A stretch of 18,645 nt of DNA from CAYRTD01 sp964528675 (GTDB lineage: Bacteria; Bacteroidota; Bacteroidia; Bacteroidales; GCA-2748055), in assembly GCA_964528675.1 (NCBI GenBank), contig CAZGTU010000090.1, positions 1 to 18,645 of the forward strand, read 5' to 3'. How positions within the stretch are numbered: position 1 is the stretch's first letter; each line of letters begins with the position of its first letter. Below, piece after piece: positions 1 to 8,417 of this stretch. The notes beneath the pieces were generated by a model, which worked only from the letters and a program-made list of their open reading frames with translations, was not told the origin of the DNA and made no database searches. Both the position numbers and the translations under genes were made by a program.

Positions 1-45
1 TAGGTGGTACCGGTTTTTATCCATAGGTGGGTACAGTACTAACCC
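1..45. mobile_element. Probable end of an IS21-like insertion sequence (terminal direct repeats)
   Basis: Two imperfect direct repeats begin at 1 (TAGGTGGTACCGG) and 25 (TAGGTGGGTACAGT). Short tandem repeats of this TAGGTGGTAC type are, from memory, typical of the ends of IS21-family elements in Bacteroidota. The downstream helicase reading frame is closed by TAA at 40-42, just where the repeats stop, as expected at an insertion junction. The transposase and the other end lie outside the window, so the family assignment is tentative and the exact junction (about 38-45) is not fixed. Confidence 0.4.
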
Positions 46-1365
46 ATGTTAAAATTTATTGGAGAGCAAGGCACATTTTCGAAAATTATAAAGGAGTTTG
101 AACAGAATGTTGAGTATTTAAGAAGGGAATACGAAAAAGCTATGCGAGCAAGAAATGAAAAAACTGCTTCTGTCTTTAATCGAAAATTAGAAAGGTATCA
201 AAAAAACGATTTGATTGATTTTCTTGTTCGTGGTAATATTCTTCCAAAATATGGTTTCCCTATAGATTCGGTAGAATTAACACAAAACATTGCTACGCAA
301 AGTTTCAAATCATTAAACCTAAGTCGAGATTTATCAGTTGCTATTGCAGAATATGCACCTTCTTCAGAAGTGGTTGCCGATGGTGGCTTATATAAAAGCC
401 GTTACATTAGAAAACCTATTGTAAACAAAAGCGAAATGAGCGACTTTGAAACAGCATATCTTTCAAAATGTCCTGATTGTGCGAATATGAATTATTCTAA
501 AATGCCAATAGGTTCAGATGGAATACCTTGTGCCATTTGTGGTAAAGAATTAAAATATAGAGACTTTTATAAAAGTATTGAACCAAGAGCAGGTTTTATT
601 GCAGAAGAGGAAATAAAAGAGGTCCCGCTTAGTTCACAAGAACGAAAATATAAAACAGAAGCCATCTATATTGGTGACAAAACAGCATATCCAATTAGTA
701 AATATGAATATGAGCTTGGAAATATCAAATTAGAAGTTGAATCAACTGCGAATGATTCGCTAGTTGTTAAGTCAACAGATTTCTTCTATGTGTGTCCAAA
801 ATGTGGATACTCTATTGCAAGCGATGAAGCAAGTAAATTGTCAGAATATGAAGATTATAGACTGGGTGTTACTAGAATTGAAAAAAATACTGCTGGACAT
901 AAAAATCCTTTCGGAAAGGGAAAATGTGTAAATACTTCACTCATAAGATATAGTTTACATCATGAATTTAAAACAGATGTGGCAAAGATATCTTTTGGTT
1001 GTGACACTTCAGACTATCCAACAATTTTGTCGGTAATGTATGCTCTACTTAATTCTTTTGCCCATGAACTTAACATTGAAAGACGAGATATAAAGGCTTG
1101 TTTAACTTTTAAAATAACTAGCGGCAGAATGGAACATAAGATAATAATATACGATGCTGTTCCAGGTGGTGCAGGGCACTCAAGACGACTTGTAACAGAA
1201 GATGGGGAAGTATTAAAATCAGTAATAGAGAGAGCAATAAATTTATTAGATACTTGTGAATGCTCTCCTTCTTGCTATCGTTGTTTACGTAATTATGAAA
1301 ACCAAAAAATTCATGAAGTTCTTGACAGAGAAAATGCACTGAATTTTTTAAAACAAATAGGATAA
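46..1365 (+). pseudogene. Truncated helicase: C-terminal DUF1998/MZB-type part only
   Basis: The 439 residues resemble the C-terminal part of large DEAD/DEAH helicases with a DUF1998 domain, such as MrfA/YprA-like or Druantia DruE-like proteins. A zinc-ribbon-like set of cysteines lies at C142, C145, C162 and C165. A second CPKCGY-type group follows near residue 252. The C-terminus carries C404, C406, C410 and C413 in a CECSPSCYRC pattern, preceded by a PGGAGH segment. Walker A, DEAH and the other helicase motor motifs are absent, and complete proteins of this class are far longer. An in-frame stop at 40-42 and IS-like repeats just upstream indicate that the 5' part was removed by an insertion. 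The ATG at 46 is therefore probably not the native start. The protein is probably non-functional. The exact helicase subfamily is uncertain, and a DISARM DrmB identity fits the N-terminal part poorly. Confidence 0.7.
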
Positions 1366-1392
1366 TCTGGAATTTAAAAAAATGACAATAAA

Positions 1393-1550
1393 GCCAGCAC
1401 ACACAGTCAGGCACAATTGCAATTCGCACCAGCCAATGCGCAGACAAAAAATTGCAATAGAGCCTGCCTGTTTTCCATCGCTTTTTTGCCCACCTAAAAA
1501 ACAAAATCGGGACAGTGCTGGAATCGAATATTATGTAGTTCTATGAAAGG
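1393..1550. repeat. Structured hairpin repeat, copy A
   Basis: This copy begins 28 nt after the helicase stop codon. The arms at 1404-1424 and 1450-1470 pair imperfectly around AATTGCAATT, and the loop holds the conserved TCGCAC...GCGCA core. A CGCTTTTTTGCCCACC tail follows at about 1479. Similarity to copy B after hsdR continues past the hairpin to about 1550, through a shared segment containing CAGTGCT and ending near TATGAAA. Together with site alpha it fills the long non-coding gap from 1366 to 1989. It could be a terminator-like RNA structure or a recombination-related DNA hairpin. Confidence 0.7.
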
Positions 1551-1568
1551 TGAAAAGAAAACCCAGCA

Positions 1569-1700
1569 GGTAACATTTTGTAAATGTCATAGCCGAGCCA
1601 GCGCGTATTTGAAAGCTTATATCCCGCATAAACATTGTGGTATGTTGAAAAGAAAGTCGCACGCAATCAGCTACGCCACTTACAATTTACCGTTACCGCC
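1569..1700 (+). repeat. attC-like recombination site alpha
   Basis: The site runs from CAGGTAAC (AAC at 1572-1574) to ACCGTTACCGCC (GTT at 1692-1694). The left arm at 1575-1593 pairs imperfectly with the right arm at 1670-1691: TTGTAAATG and ATAGC face GCTA and CACTTACAA. The right arm is longer, leaving unpaired bases as in attC sites. Its own left end predicts that the preceding cassette began with GTTACCTGC, and that start is outside the window. Its right end, GTTACCGCC, is the exact reverse complement of the left end of site beta, 13 kb downstream. Confidence 0.7.
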
Positions 1701-1845
1701 AAGTGTAAAAGACCGAATGAACATTGAAACCTGATTATAAAAATTGAAAAAACAGAATAAAAAAATAGTAGCACTGATTGAAAGATACTGCAAGAAAAAA
1801 TTAGTTTTTTGCCCGCCCGCTTCTGCCCTTCGGGACAGTTGGGGA

Positions 1846-1935
1846 AGCCCACGCACATTGCACACATTTGCAAATCGCACAGGCTGACGCGCAAACCGAA
1901 ATTTGCAAAAGAGTGCAATTTTTGCCATCGCACAG
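1846..1935. repeat. Structured hairpin repeat, copy C, upstream of hsdM
   Basis: The arms at 1853-1875 and 1901-1925 pair around ATTTGCAAAT, with the conserved loop TCGCACAGGCTGACGCGCAA. Compared with copies A and B the arms have changed sequence (TTTGCAAAT instead of ATTGCAATT), yet pairing is kept. A detached TTTTTTGCCCGCCC tail at 1804-1817 precedes it and may be the end of another, lost copy. Between site alpha and hsdM (1700-1989) I see nothing else beyond short, unconvincing reading frames. Confidence 0.6.
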
Positions 1936-1989
1936 ACAGAAACGGAATCTATTTCTGTAAATTTATGGCTTTAAAAGAAATTAAAATAT

Positions 1990-3534
1990 ATGGCGAAGAA
2001 AAACGGAAACAATAACGAAGAACCTTTAGAAAAACAACTCTGGAAAGCGGCTGATAAGCTCAGGAAAAATATTGATGCTGCTGAATATAAACATGTTGTT
2101 TTAGGATTAATTTTCCTCAAATACATCTCAGATGCTTTTACAAAGCTGTATAAAAAATTAGAAGCCGGAGAAGGAGAATATGCCGGAGCAGACCCTGAAG
2201 ATAAAGACGAATACAAGGCAGAAAATGTATTTTTTGTACCTGAAAAAGCCCGATGGAGTTCTCTTTTGTCAAAAGCAAAACAACCGACTATTGGAAAATC
2301 GGTTGACGAGGCAATGGATGCCATCGAAAAAGAAAATCCTTCCTTGAAAGGAGTTTTACCAAAAGTTTATGCTCGCCAAAATCTCGACCCAACCAGTTTA
2401 GGAGAATTATTCGATGAAATAGGCAAAATTCAATTAAAAGCGACTAAAGAACGAAACGGTGATGTATTAGGCCATGTATTTGAATACTTTCTTGGAGAAT
2501 TTGCTCTTGCAGAAGGTAAAAAGGGTGGGCAGTTCTATACACCACGTAGTGTTGTGGAATTATTGGTTGAAATGCTTGAACCATACAAAGGAAGGGTTTT
2601 TGACCCTTGCTGCGGTTCCGGGGGTATGTTTGTGCAATCTGAAAAATTTGTGTTGGAACATAGTGGGAAAATTAATGACATTTCCATTTATGGACAGGAA
2701 AGCAACCAAACCACCTGGCGACTGGCAAAAATGAACCTCGCCATTCGTGGTATTGACAGTTCACAGGTAAAATGGAACAACGAAGGTTCTTTTTTAAATG
2801 ATGCCCATAAAGATTTAAAAGCCGATTATATTATTGCTAATCCGCCTTTTAATGTAAGTGATTGGAGCGGTGATTTATTGCGAAAAGACGGGCGTTGGAA
2901 ATATGGCGTTCCGCCAACATCCAATGCAAACTATGCATGGATACAACATTTTCTCTATCACTTATCCCCAAACGGTCAAGCAGGATTTGTACTTGCAAAA
3001 GGTTCGTTAACCACAAAATCAGGTGGCGAAGGAGAGATTAGAAAAACTTTGGTTGAAGCCAATTTAATTGATTGCATTGTAAACTTACCGCCAAAATTGT
3101 TCTTAAACACTCAAATTCCTGCTTCGCTTTGGTTTATGAGCCGGAACAGGACGAATGGTAAATTTAGAAACCGAAGTAGTGAGATTCTTTTCATTGATGC
3201 CCGGAACATGGGGCATTTAATCAATCGCAGAACAAAAGTTCTTTCCGAAGAGGATATTCAGGAGATTGCCGAAACATATCATAACTGGCGAAACCCGGAA
3301 GGCAATTATGAAGACATTAAAGGTTTTTGCAATTCAACACCAATTGAACGGGTAAAAGAACTGGATTATGTACTTACGCCAGGCCGTTATGTGGGCTTGG
3401 CAGAGGAAGAAGATGATTTTGATTTTAAAGAGCGGTTTACACAACTGAAAAGTGAATTTGACGAGCAGTTGAAGGAGGAAGAAACATTAAATAATAAAAT
3501 TATTACGCAGTTATCAAAAATTCAAGTCAAGTAA
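1990..3534 (+). CDS. hsdM: Type I restriction-modification system, DNA methyltransferase subunit M
   Basis: HsdM is the N6-adenine methyltransferase subunit. It joins HsdS for methylation and HsdS plus HsdR for restriction. The 514 residues have an HsdM N-terminal helical domain (about 10-150). A GQFYTPRSVVELL segment opens the N6_Mtase domain. SAM-binding motif I is DPCCGSGG at 205-212, and the catalytic motif NPPF is at 284-287. The length is normal for the family. The start at ATG 1990 has no clear Shine-Dalgarno, as is usual in Bacteroidota. The gene opens the operon, and the next gene starts 2 nt after its stop. No convincing Bacteroidota promoter (TTTG/TAnnTTTG with correct spacing) could be fixed upstream; hairpin repeat C lies in the 5' region. 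Confidence 0.96.
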   Translation: MAKKNGNNNEEPLEKQLWKAADKLRKNIDAAEYKHVVLGLIFLKYISDAFTKLYKKLEAGEGEYAGADPEDKDEYKAENVFFVPEKARWSSLLSKAKQPTIGKSVDEAMDAIEKENPSLKGVLPKVYARQNLDPTSLGELFDEIGKIQLKATKERNGDVLGHVFEYFLGEFALAEGKKGGQFYTPRSVVELLVEMLEPYKGRVFDPCCGSGGMFVQSEKFVLEHSGKINDISIYGQESNQTTWRLAKMNLAIRGIDSSQVKWNNEGSFLNDAHKDLKADYIIANPPFNVSDWSGDLLRKDGRWKYGVPPTSNANYAWIQHFLYHLSPNGQAGFVLAKGSLTTKSGGEGEIRKTLVEANLIDCIVNLPPKLFLNTQIPASLWFMSRNRTNGKFRNRSSEILFIDARNMGHLINRRTKVLSEEDIQEIAETYHNWRNPEGNYEDIKGFCNSTPIERVKELDYVLTPGRYVGLAEEEDDFDFKERFTQLKSEFDEQLKEEETLNNKIITQLSKIQVK

Positions 3535-3536
3535 TT

Positions 3537-4028
3537 ATGGCAAACATAAAAAAAAGTGACAATGAATTTATTGACCTGGTTTATACCATTCGTAATAAAA
3601 GGGTTATGCTTGACCATGACCTTGCAAAAATGTACGAGGTAGAAACCAGAATATTAAACCAACAAGTAAAACGGCATATTGAGAAGTTCCCCGATACTTT
3701 TAGATTTCAATTAACCAAAGAAGAATTTAAAAATTTTAAAGAGAACTTGACATCACAAAATGTGATCTCAAGTTGGGGTGGTAGAAGATATGCCCCGTAT
3801 GCCTTTACTGAAAAAGGTGTGTTAATGCTGGCCAATGTTTTGCCTTCTAAAAAAGCTGCAAAATTCAGTATCCATATCGTTGAAACATTTGTGGAAATTA
3901 AAAATATCCTTGCCGAAAACAAAGCATTAAAATCAAGGATACAAAAGCTGGAAAAAGATGCAGCAGAAAAGAATAAAGTCATTCAAACTTTTTATCACAT
4001 ACTGCAGGAATTAAATAAAAAAGATTAA
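3537..4028 (+). CDS. ORF6N-domain DNA-binding protein
   Basis: The 163 residues have an N-terminal ORF6N domain (about 8-95), recognisable from RVMLDHDLAKMYEVETRILN, the FPDTFRFQLT segment and GGRRYAPYAFTEKGVLMLA. The domain was defined in phage proteins and is thought to bind DNA. The C-terminal part (about 115-155) is charged and probably a coiled coil, suggesting oligomerisation. Such genes commonly sit inside Bacteroidota type I loci between hsdM and hsdS. It follows hsdM by 2 nt and so belongs to the operon. Its coding sequence holds one copy of a 27-bp palindrome (3746-3772), and a second copy lies just after the gene, so it could regulate itself or the operon. That role is inference; no enzymatic motif is visible. 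Confidence 0.88.
   Translation: MANIKKSDNEFIDLVYTIRNKRVMLDHDLAKMYEVETRILNQQVKRHIEKFPDTFRFQLTKEEFKNFKENLTSQNVISSWGGRRYAPYAFTEKGVLMLANVLPSKKAAKFSIHIVETFVEIKNILAENKALKSRIQKLEKDAAEKNKVIQTFYHILQELNKKD
3746..3772. promoter_or_regulatory. 27-bp near-palindrome, copy 1 (inside the ORF6N gene)
   Basis: CTTGACATCACAA at the left pairs with TGTGATCTCAAG at the right; apart from the centre the only arm mismatch is at the sixth base. The copy lies within codons for LTSQNVISS. Copy 2 at 4038-4064 differs by one central base. It could be an operator for the ORF6N protein, or a recombination point. Confidence 0.45.
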
Positions 4029-4037
4029 AAATAAAAT

Positions 4038-4064
4038 CTTGACATCACAAATTGTGATCTCAAG
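4038..4064. promoter_or_regulatory. 27-bp near-palindrome, copy 2 (between the ORF6N and cyclase-like genes)
   Basis: Twenty-six of 27 bases equal copy 1; the single difference is central (AAATT instead of AAAAT). It sits 10 nt after the ORF6N stop and 23 nt before ATG 4087, where an operator could act on an internal promoter. It may alternatively be a relic of a second ORF6N gene, since one frame reads LTSQIVISR. Confidence 0.45.
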
Positions 4065-4086
4065 ATGAATGGTTAAATTATTGACA

Positions 4087-4887
4087 ATGAATTATGAAAA
4101 TAGGATAGTAGCATTTATAGATATTCTGGCTTTTGCCAGTATCATTAATAACACTGTCGATGATGAACCGTTTATCACGGAATTATACCGGGTTTTTGAA
4201 CGTATTCGTTTTTTAATGGGAGTAAGTGAGCCCAGCGATGACGTAGCTGAATCAAGAAGAGTATCACAATTTTCAGATTCAATTTTTATTTCTTTTAACC
4301 CTGAAGACGAGACCAAAGAATTTAAATACCTTTTGGGGGAACTGTTGCACTTGCATGTAGAGCTTGCCCAACATGATATTTTAATTCGAGGAGGTATTGC
4401 CTATGGCCCGATGATCCACACGAATGAAATAATTTTTGGTCCTGCACTAATCCAGGCATACCGGATAGAAAGCAATGCTGCTAATAGCCCAAGGATAATA
4501 CTCCCCCAAAGTTTATATAAAATTGATTCCGAATTTAATGAATTGGTAGGAGATAAATCAAATGAATTGGATAATCTTATTTCATTAGATGAAGATGATT
4601 TCTATTACCTGGATTATTTCGATAAATGCCAAAAAGTGGAATCAGGTATTTTTACAAGTGATAAAGAATATATTGAACACATGGAGCGCATGCGGATGAT
4701 AATAACAAAAGGACTGGAAAACAAAGAACCAGGCGTATATAGCAAGTATGGCTGGATGAAAAGCAAGTGGAATAATACCATTAATAAATACACTACAGCT
4801 AAGGAATTGGAGAAAATGAATACGAATGGAACAAAAGCGCTATATGAATATTTTGTAGATGTAAAACCAATAGTAACTTCAATGTAG
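4087..4887 (+). CDS. Class III nucleotide cyclase-like protein of unknown activity
   Basis: The protein resembles the catalytic fold of class III adenylate/guanylate cyclases. FIDILAF has D12 where the first metal-binding Asp is expected, and QFSDSIFISF has D64 near the second. The RGGIAYG segment (101-107) and the following FGPALIQAYRIES (117-129) match the family's RxGIxxG...G...A.R pattern. I chose ATG 4087 because family members usually start a few residues before this first motif; ATG 4069 in frame would add six residues. The C-terminal 80 residues are not recognised. Pycsar defence cyclases share this fold, but no membrane or other nucleotide-responsive effector is adjacent. It lies between the ORF6N gene and a small gene in the hsd operon. 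Substrate and activity are unknown; it may be a catalytically dead homologue. Confidence 0.6.
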   Translation: MNYENRIVAFIDILAFASIINNTVDDEPFITELYRVFERIRFLMGVSEPSDDVAESRRVSQFSDSIFISFNPEDETKEFKYLLGELLHLHVELAQHDILIRGGIAYGPMIHTNEIIFGPALIQAYRIESNAANSPRIILPQSLYKIDSEFNELVGDKSNELDNLISLDEDDFYYLDYFDKCQKVESGIFTSDKEYIEHMERMRMIITKGLENKEPGVYSKYGWMKSKWNNTINKYTTAKELEKMNTNGTKALYEYFVDVKPIVTSM

Positions 4888-4896
4888 TTTATATAT

Positions 4897-5139
4897 ATGA
4901 TGAGCCATAAAAACATATACAATTTTACAGTAGGCGATTTAATAAAAATCCTCCAGCAATACCCTGAAGATATGCCGGTAGTGGTAAGTGGTTACGAAAG
5001 CGGCTACGAAAATCTTTATCATCCGTTGGTAAAAAAAGTAAAACACTTCCGTGACAACCCTTATTGGGATGGCCAGTTTCAGATTGACGAGAATGGAATA
5101 GAAGCATTGCTTTTAGAAAGAGAGGTGAGGGATGACTGA
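4897..5139 (+). CDS. Small conserved-looking protein preceding hsdS
   Basis: This 80-residue protein (79 from the second ATG at 4900) has no signal peptide, membrane segment or enzymatic motif. The centre, ILQQYPEDMPVVVSGYESGY, is acidic and aromatic-rich and resembles small proteins that I have seen annotated only as hypothetical. The gene starts 9 nt after the cyclase-like gene and overlaps hsdS by 8 nt, so hsdS translation is probably coupled to it. It might modulate specificity-subunit synthesis or assembly, or act with the cyclase-like neighbour, but nothing in the sequence decides this. Confidence 0.7.
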   Translation: MMSHKNIYNFTVGDLIKILQQYPEDMPVVVSGYESGYENLYHPLVKKVKHFRDNPYWDGQFQIDENGIEALLLEREVRDD

Positions 5140-6289
5140 GTGGAAGGAAGCAGCATTACAAGATATTGCTTATGTGAACCCTACTGAAAGCATATCTAAT
5201 GGAACAAAAGCAAAGAAATTTCCAATGGAATTACTAGAACCCTTTACAAAAAGAGTTTCAGGTTACCAAATTGAAGAATATAAGGGCGGCGTAAAGTTTA
5301 AAAACGGCGATACAATTATTGCAAGAATTACACCGAGTCTCGAAAATGGCAAAACGGCTTTTATTGACATTTTAGAAGATGATGAAATTGGATTTGGTTC
5401 AACAGAATTTATAGTTTTAAGAGAAAAAGAAGGACTAAGTGATAAAAATTTCTTGTACTATTTAGCTTTATCACCTGATTTCAGGGAAACAGCCATACTT
5501 TCAATGACAGGAAGTTCTGGCAGACAACGGGTTCAGACCGATGTTGTAAAAGAACACTTGTTTAATATCCCCCCACTCCCCGAACAACGCGTTATCGGCT
5601 CTGTCCTTTCCAGCTTAGACGACAAAATAGACCTGCTCCATCGCCAGAACAAAACGTTGGAGCAAATGGCTGAGACCTTATTTAAGCAGTGGTTTGTTTT
5701 CAATGCCAGTGAAGAATGGGAGTCCCGGCCATTAAGCAGTATAGCCACATTTTTAAATGGATTGGCTTGTCAAAAGTATCCACCTGAAAATGAAAGCGAA
5801 AAATTACCTGTTCTAAAAATAAAAGAACTGCGAAATGGAATTTCTAAAGATTGTGATTATTGTACATCAAATGTAAAACCAGAATATGTTATAGAAAACG
5901 GTGATGTTATTTTTTCCTGGTCTGCATCGCTAATGGTTAAAATATGGGACGGGGAGCGATGCGTGCTTAACCAACATCTTTTTAAAGTTACTTCTGATGA
6001 ATTCCCAAAATGGTACTATTATTTGTGGTGCAAACATCATCTTAACGAGTTTATCAATATTTCAGCCAGTCATGCCACCACAATGGGACATATAAAACGG
6101 AAAGATTTGGATGAAGCTATGGTTCTATTACCACAAGATGATGAAATGGAGTATTATTCAGATATTTTTACACCTATAATTGATAAAATCATCTTTATTA
6201 ACAAGCAAATTGCCAATCTAAAAGAATTGAGAGATACGCTATTGCCAAAGTTAATGAGTGGAGAAGCAAAAGTAGAAATTGATGGATAA
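5132..6289 (+). CDS. hsdS: Type I restriction-modification system, specificity subunit S
   Basis: HsdS selects the bipartite DNA target for the M and R subunits. The 385 residues show two target-recognition domains (about 1-145 and 200-340), each followed by a helical conserved region. The first has LPEQ at 149-152, then SLDDKIDLLHRQNKTLEQMA and LFKQWF. The second has IIDKIIFINKQIANLKELRD and LLPKLMSGE. The gene is full length and uninterrupted, and no extra hsdS fragment or inverted repeat for phase-variable shuffling is visible. It overlaps the upstream small gene by 8 nt and the downstream Abi_C-like gene by 8 nt. The target sequence cannot be read from the protein by eye. Confidence 0.95.
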   Translation: MTEWKEAALQDIAYVNPTESISNGTKAKKFPMELLEPFTKRVSGYQIEEYKGGVKFKNGDTIIARITPSLENGKTAFIDILEDDEIGFGSTEFIVLREKEGLSDKNFLYYLALSPDFRETAILSMTGSSGRQRVQTDVVKEHLFNIPPLPEQRVIGSVLSSLDDKIDLLHRQNKTLEQMAETLFKQWFVFNASEEWESRPLSSIATFLNGLACQKYPPENESEKLPVLKIKELRNGISKDCDYCTSNVKPEYVIENGDVIFSWSASLMVKIWDGERCVLNQHLFKVTSDEFPKWYYYLWCKHHLNEFINISASHATTMGHIKRKDLDEAMVLLPQDDEMEYYSDIFTPIIDKIIFINKQIANLKELRDTLLPKLMSGEAKVEIDG

Positions 6290-6929
6290 ACTTAAAAAAG
6301 TCATAGAAGAATATACTGATTGGTCTGGATTCAGCATCTACATTGAGCGGATTGAATCGCATATTGAAATTGACTTTAGCCATTCCTTAGAAAATGCAAA
6401 AGCTTTGCTCGAAGCTATTGGAAAGGAAGTTTGCACCAAAAATGGTATCGAATTGAATGATACGTCATCCATTAATGGGGTAATGAAGCAATGCTTTAAT
6501 TCAATGGGATATTTAAACACGTCAATGGTTCGACAAATTTCAAGTTCTTTGGCTACAATAGGTCAACAAGTTGGAAACCTCAGGAATGAAATTGGATTAA
6601 CTTCTCATGGCAAATCCCTTGAAGAAATAAAACAAAGAAATGATAAGGTTGATGTTTTAGCCCGGGAATTTCTTATTGATAGCATTGAAGCGATTTGTGT
6701 TTTTATTATCAGGAATTTTGAAATCAGAAAAACGAAACAGCCCAAAGAAGAATCGCTTGAAGAAACATTAGAATATATTGAAGCAGAGGATTTCAATGAA
6801 TTTTGGGATGATTCGTTTGGTGAATTCTCAATGGGTGATTATTCATATCCGGCAAGTGAAATATTGTTTTACGTTGATAAGAAAGCATATTTGACTGAAT
6901 ATAAATCATTCATAGAAAACAATGATTAA
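6282..6929 (+). CDS. Abi_C-like abortive infection family protein
   Basis: The 215 residues from ATG 6282 include a segment like the abortive-infection C-terminal domain (Abi_C): ISSSLATIGQQVGNLRNEIG, then LTSHGK, and helices at about 124-142. R101, N102 and H109 form an RN-x6-H pattern reminiscent of, though one residue longer than, the RNase motif of HEPN domains. The tail (150-205) is strongly acidic. A TTG at 6279 is possible but ATG 6282 is more likely. The gene overlaps hsdS by 8 nt and ends directly at the ATG of the ATPase gene, so the three following genes look like one translational unit. A role in infected-cell shutdown is inferred from family and context. Confidence 0.7.
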   Translation: MDKLKKVIEEYTDWSGFSIYIERIESHIEIDFSHSLENAKALLEAIGKEVCTKNGIELNDTSSINGVMKQCFNSMGYLNTSMVRQISSSLATIGQQVGNLRNEIGLTSHGKSLEEIKQRNDKVDVLAREFLIDSIEAICVFIIRNFEIRKTKQPKEESLEETLEYIEAEDFNEFWDDSFGEFSMGDYSYPASEILFYVDKKAYLTEYKSFIENND

Positions 6930-8417
6930 ATGTTTATAAAATCGTTGCATATAAATAATTTTAAATGTTTTAGAAATAAAACAATCCCAGAACTAAGTGT
7001 GCCAAATGGAGACAAAGGAAGTGGACTAAATATCCTAATTGGGGAGAATGGAAACGGCAAAACCACATTCTTAGAAGCCTTAAATTACCTGACATTGAAC
7101 AGTTTTTCTGTAGAAAACAAGCTGTCAATTAACGACTTTAATAATTACAAAGAAGAAATCAAAATTATTGCTGACATTGACGATTTTAAATGCAAATCAA
7201 CAATAGATTTTTACAAAACCTATCATTTTATCTCTAATGGCATTGAATTTACCGCTAAAAGCAGAGAGGTAAAAGAAAGAAATAAACTATTGTCATCAGC
7301 CTTTGAAACGCATTCCTATTTTAAACTTAAAAGCAAATACAAAGATGCCAATGGAGCTGATAAAAAAGATGTTGATTCAAGAGATAAACCGTTTAATAAT
7401 AATTACATAGATGGCGACGGATTAAATGTCTTTTACTTTGATAAGAATAGAAATCGACAAATAACCACAGGTAATTACAAAACTACGTTTGAAAGAATAC
7501 TGGAAGATTTGAACTGGAAATTTATTAAAAATCTGGATGAAGAAAAGGAGAGTGAAATTCTAAAAAACATATCAGGAGAGTACTTCAAAACAGTTGATGA
7601 GATAACAGCAAGTAATGCAGGAGCAAAAACAGCTACTGATTTAAAGGAATTTTTTGGGAATGATGAATATGTAAATCTAAAAATCGATTTGCTAAACTTA
7701 TTAATTCCTTATTCAAATGCTTTTTTCACCATAAGAAAGGAAGATGATATAAAACAAATTTCAATTAAAGACTTGGGGTCTGGTATTGAAATAATATTGA
7801 CTCTTCTATTGTTGAAAAATATTGCAGGAGCATCAAAAGGTAAGATTGTATATTTAATTGATGAGCCTGAATTGCATTTACATCCAAAAGCTCAAGAAAA
7901 GCTACTTGAGCTACTATTGGAAGAATCAAAAGATAAACAAATATTTATTTCTACACATTCACCGTATATGTTCAAAGGTTCCATCGGAGCTGGTGCCAAT
8001 TTATTACTTCTTAAAAGAGATGAATCAAACGAAATACAACTTGTTAATGCAAGAAGTGAAGGTTGGGGTTTATTTGGAGATGTAAGTCCTACCTGGGGTG
8101 AAATTAATTGGTTTGCTTATAACTTACCCTCAGTTGATTTTCATAATGAATTATATGGGTTTCTTCAGTCCAACGCCATAGATGAAGATGAAGAGAATTC
8201 AAGAGAAGGTCATTTTGACCAGTGGTTAAATGACAAAGGAATTGAAATAAATAAACAATGGATTAAGGAAATCAGAGGAGTTCCACAAGCACCCCAAAAC
8301 CGCACATTACAAACTTTTATCAGGAATTCTATTCATCATCCAGAAAATGAACACAATGAAAAATACACAAATGAAGAATTAAAATTATCAATACAACAAA
8401 TGATAGATTTATTATGA
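6930..8417 (+). CDS. AAA/ABC-type ATPase with HEPN-like C-terminal motif
   Basis: The 495-residue protein has an OLD/RecF-like ATPase head. Walker A is GENGNGKT at 38-45, a signature-like LGSGIEI segment comes before Walker B (LIDEPELHLHP, D311 and E312), and the H-loop is STHSP with H343. The region between Walker A and the signature (about 60-260) is a variable insertion. The C-terminal 100 residues are separate, and R465-N-S-I-H-H470 fits the Rx4H pattern of HEPN ribonucleases. No TOPRIM motif is visible, so it is not GajA- or OLD-like in that respect. The gene starts immediately after the Abi_C-like stop and shares ATGA with the DUF262 gene. It may be an ATP-driven sensor partnered with the DUF262 nuclease; RloA-like ATPases linked to type I loci are a possible relation. 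Confidence 0.85.
   Translation: MFIKSLHINNFKCFRNKTIPELSVPNGDKGSGLNILIGENGNGKTTFLEALNYLTLNSFSVENKLSINDFNNYKEEIKIIADIDDFKCKSTIDFYKTYHFISNGIEFTAKSREVKERNKLLSSAFETHSYFKLKSKYKDANGADKKDVDSRDKPFNNNYIDGDGLNVFYFDKNRNRQITTGNYKTTFERILEDLNWKFIKNLDEEKESEILKNISGEYFKTVDEITASNAGAKTATDLKEFFGNDEYVNLKIDLLNLLIPYSNAFFTIRKEDDIKQISIKDLGSGIEIILTLLLLKNIAGASKGKIVYLIDEPELHLHPKAQEKLLELLLEESKDKQIFISTHSPYMFKGSIGAGANLLLLKRDESNEIQLVNARSEGWGLFGDVSPTWGEINWFAYNLPSVDFHNELYGFLQSNAIDEDEENSREGHFDQWLNDKGIEINKQWIKEIRGVPQAPQNRTLQTFIRNSIHHPENEHNEKYTNEELKLSIQQMIDLL

Noticed and set aside
46..1365. Assignment as DISARM DrmB or as Druantia DruE
   Set aside because: Only the C-terminal zinc-binding part is present, which occurs in several helicase families; no other DISARM or Druantia genes are in the window.
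1118..1504. A 128-codon reading frame on the - strand
   Set aside because: It overlaps the helicase fragment and hairpin repeat A, has repeat-derived, low-complexity sequence, and no recognisable domain.
1543..1734. A 63-codon reading frame on the + strand
   Set aside because: It runs through attC-like site alpha and its composition follows the palindrome; no homology or start signal is visible.
1940..1990. Bacteroidota-type promoter (TTTG / TAnnTTTG) before hsdM
   Set aside because: A TATTTCTG near 1949 is close to the -7 box, but no TTTG is found at the required distance.
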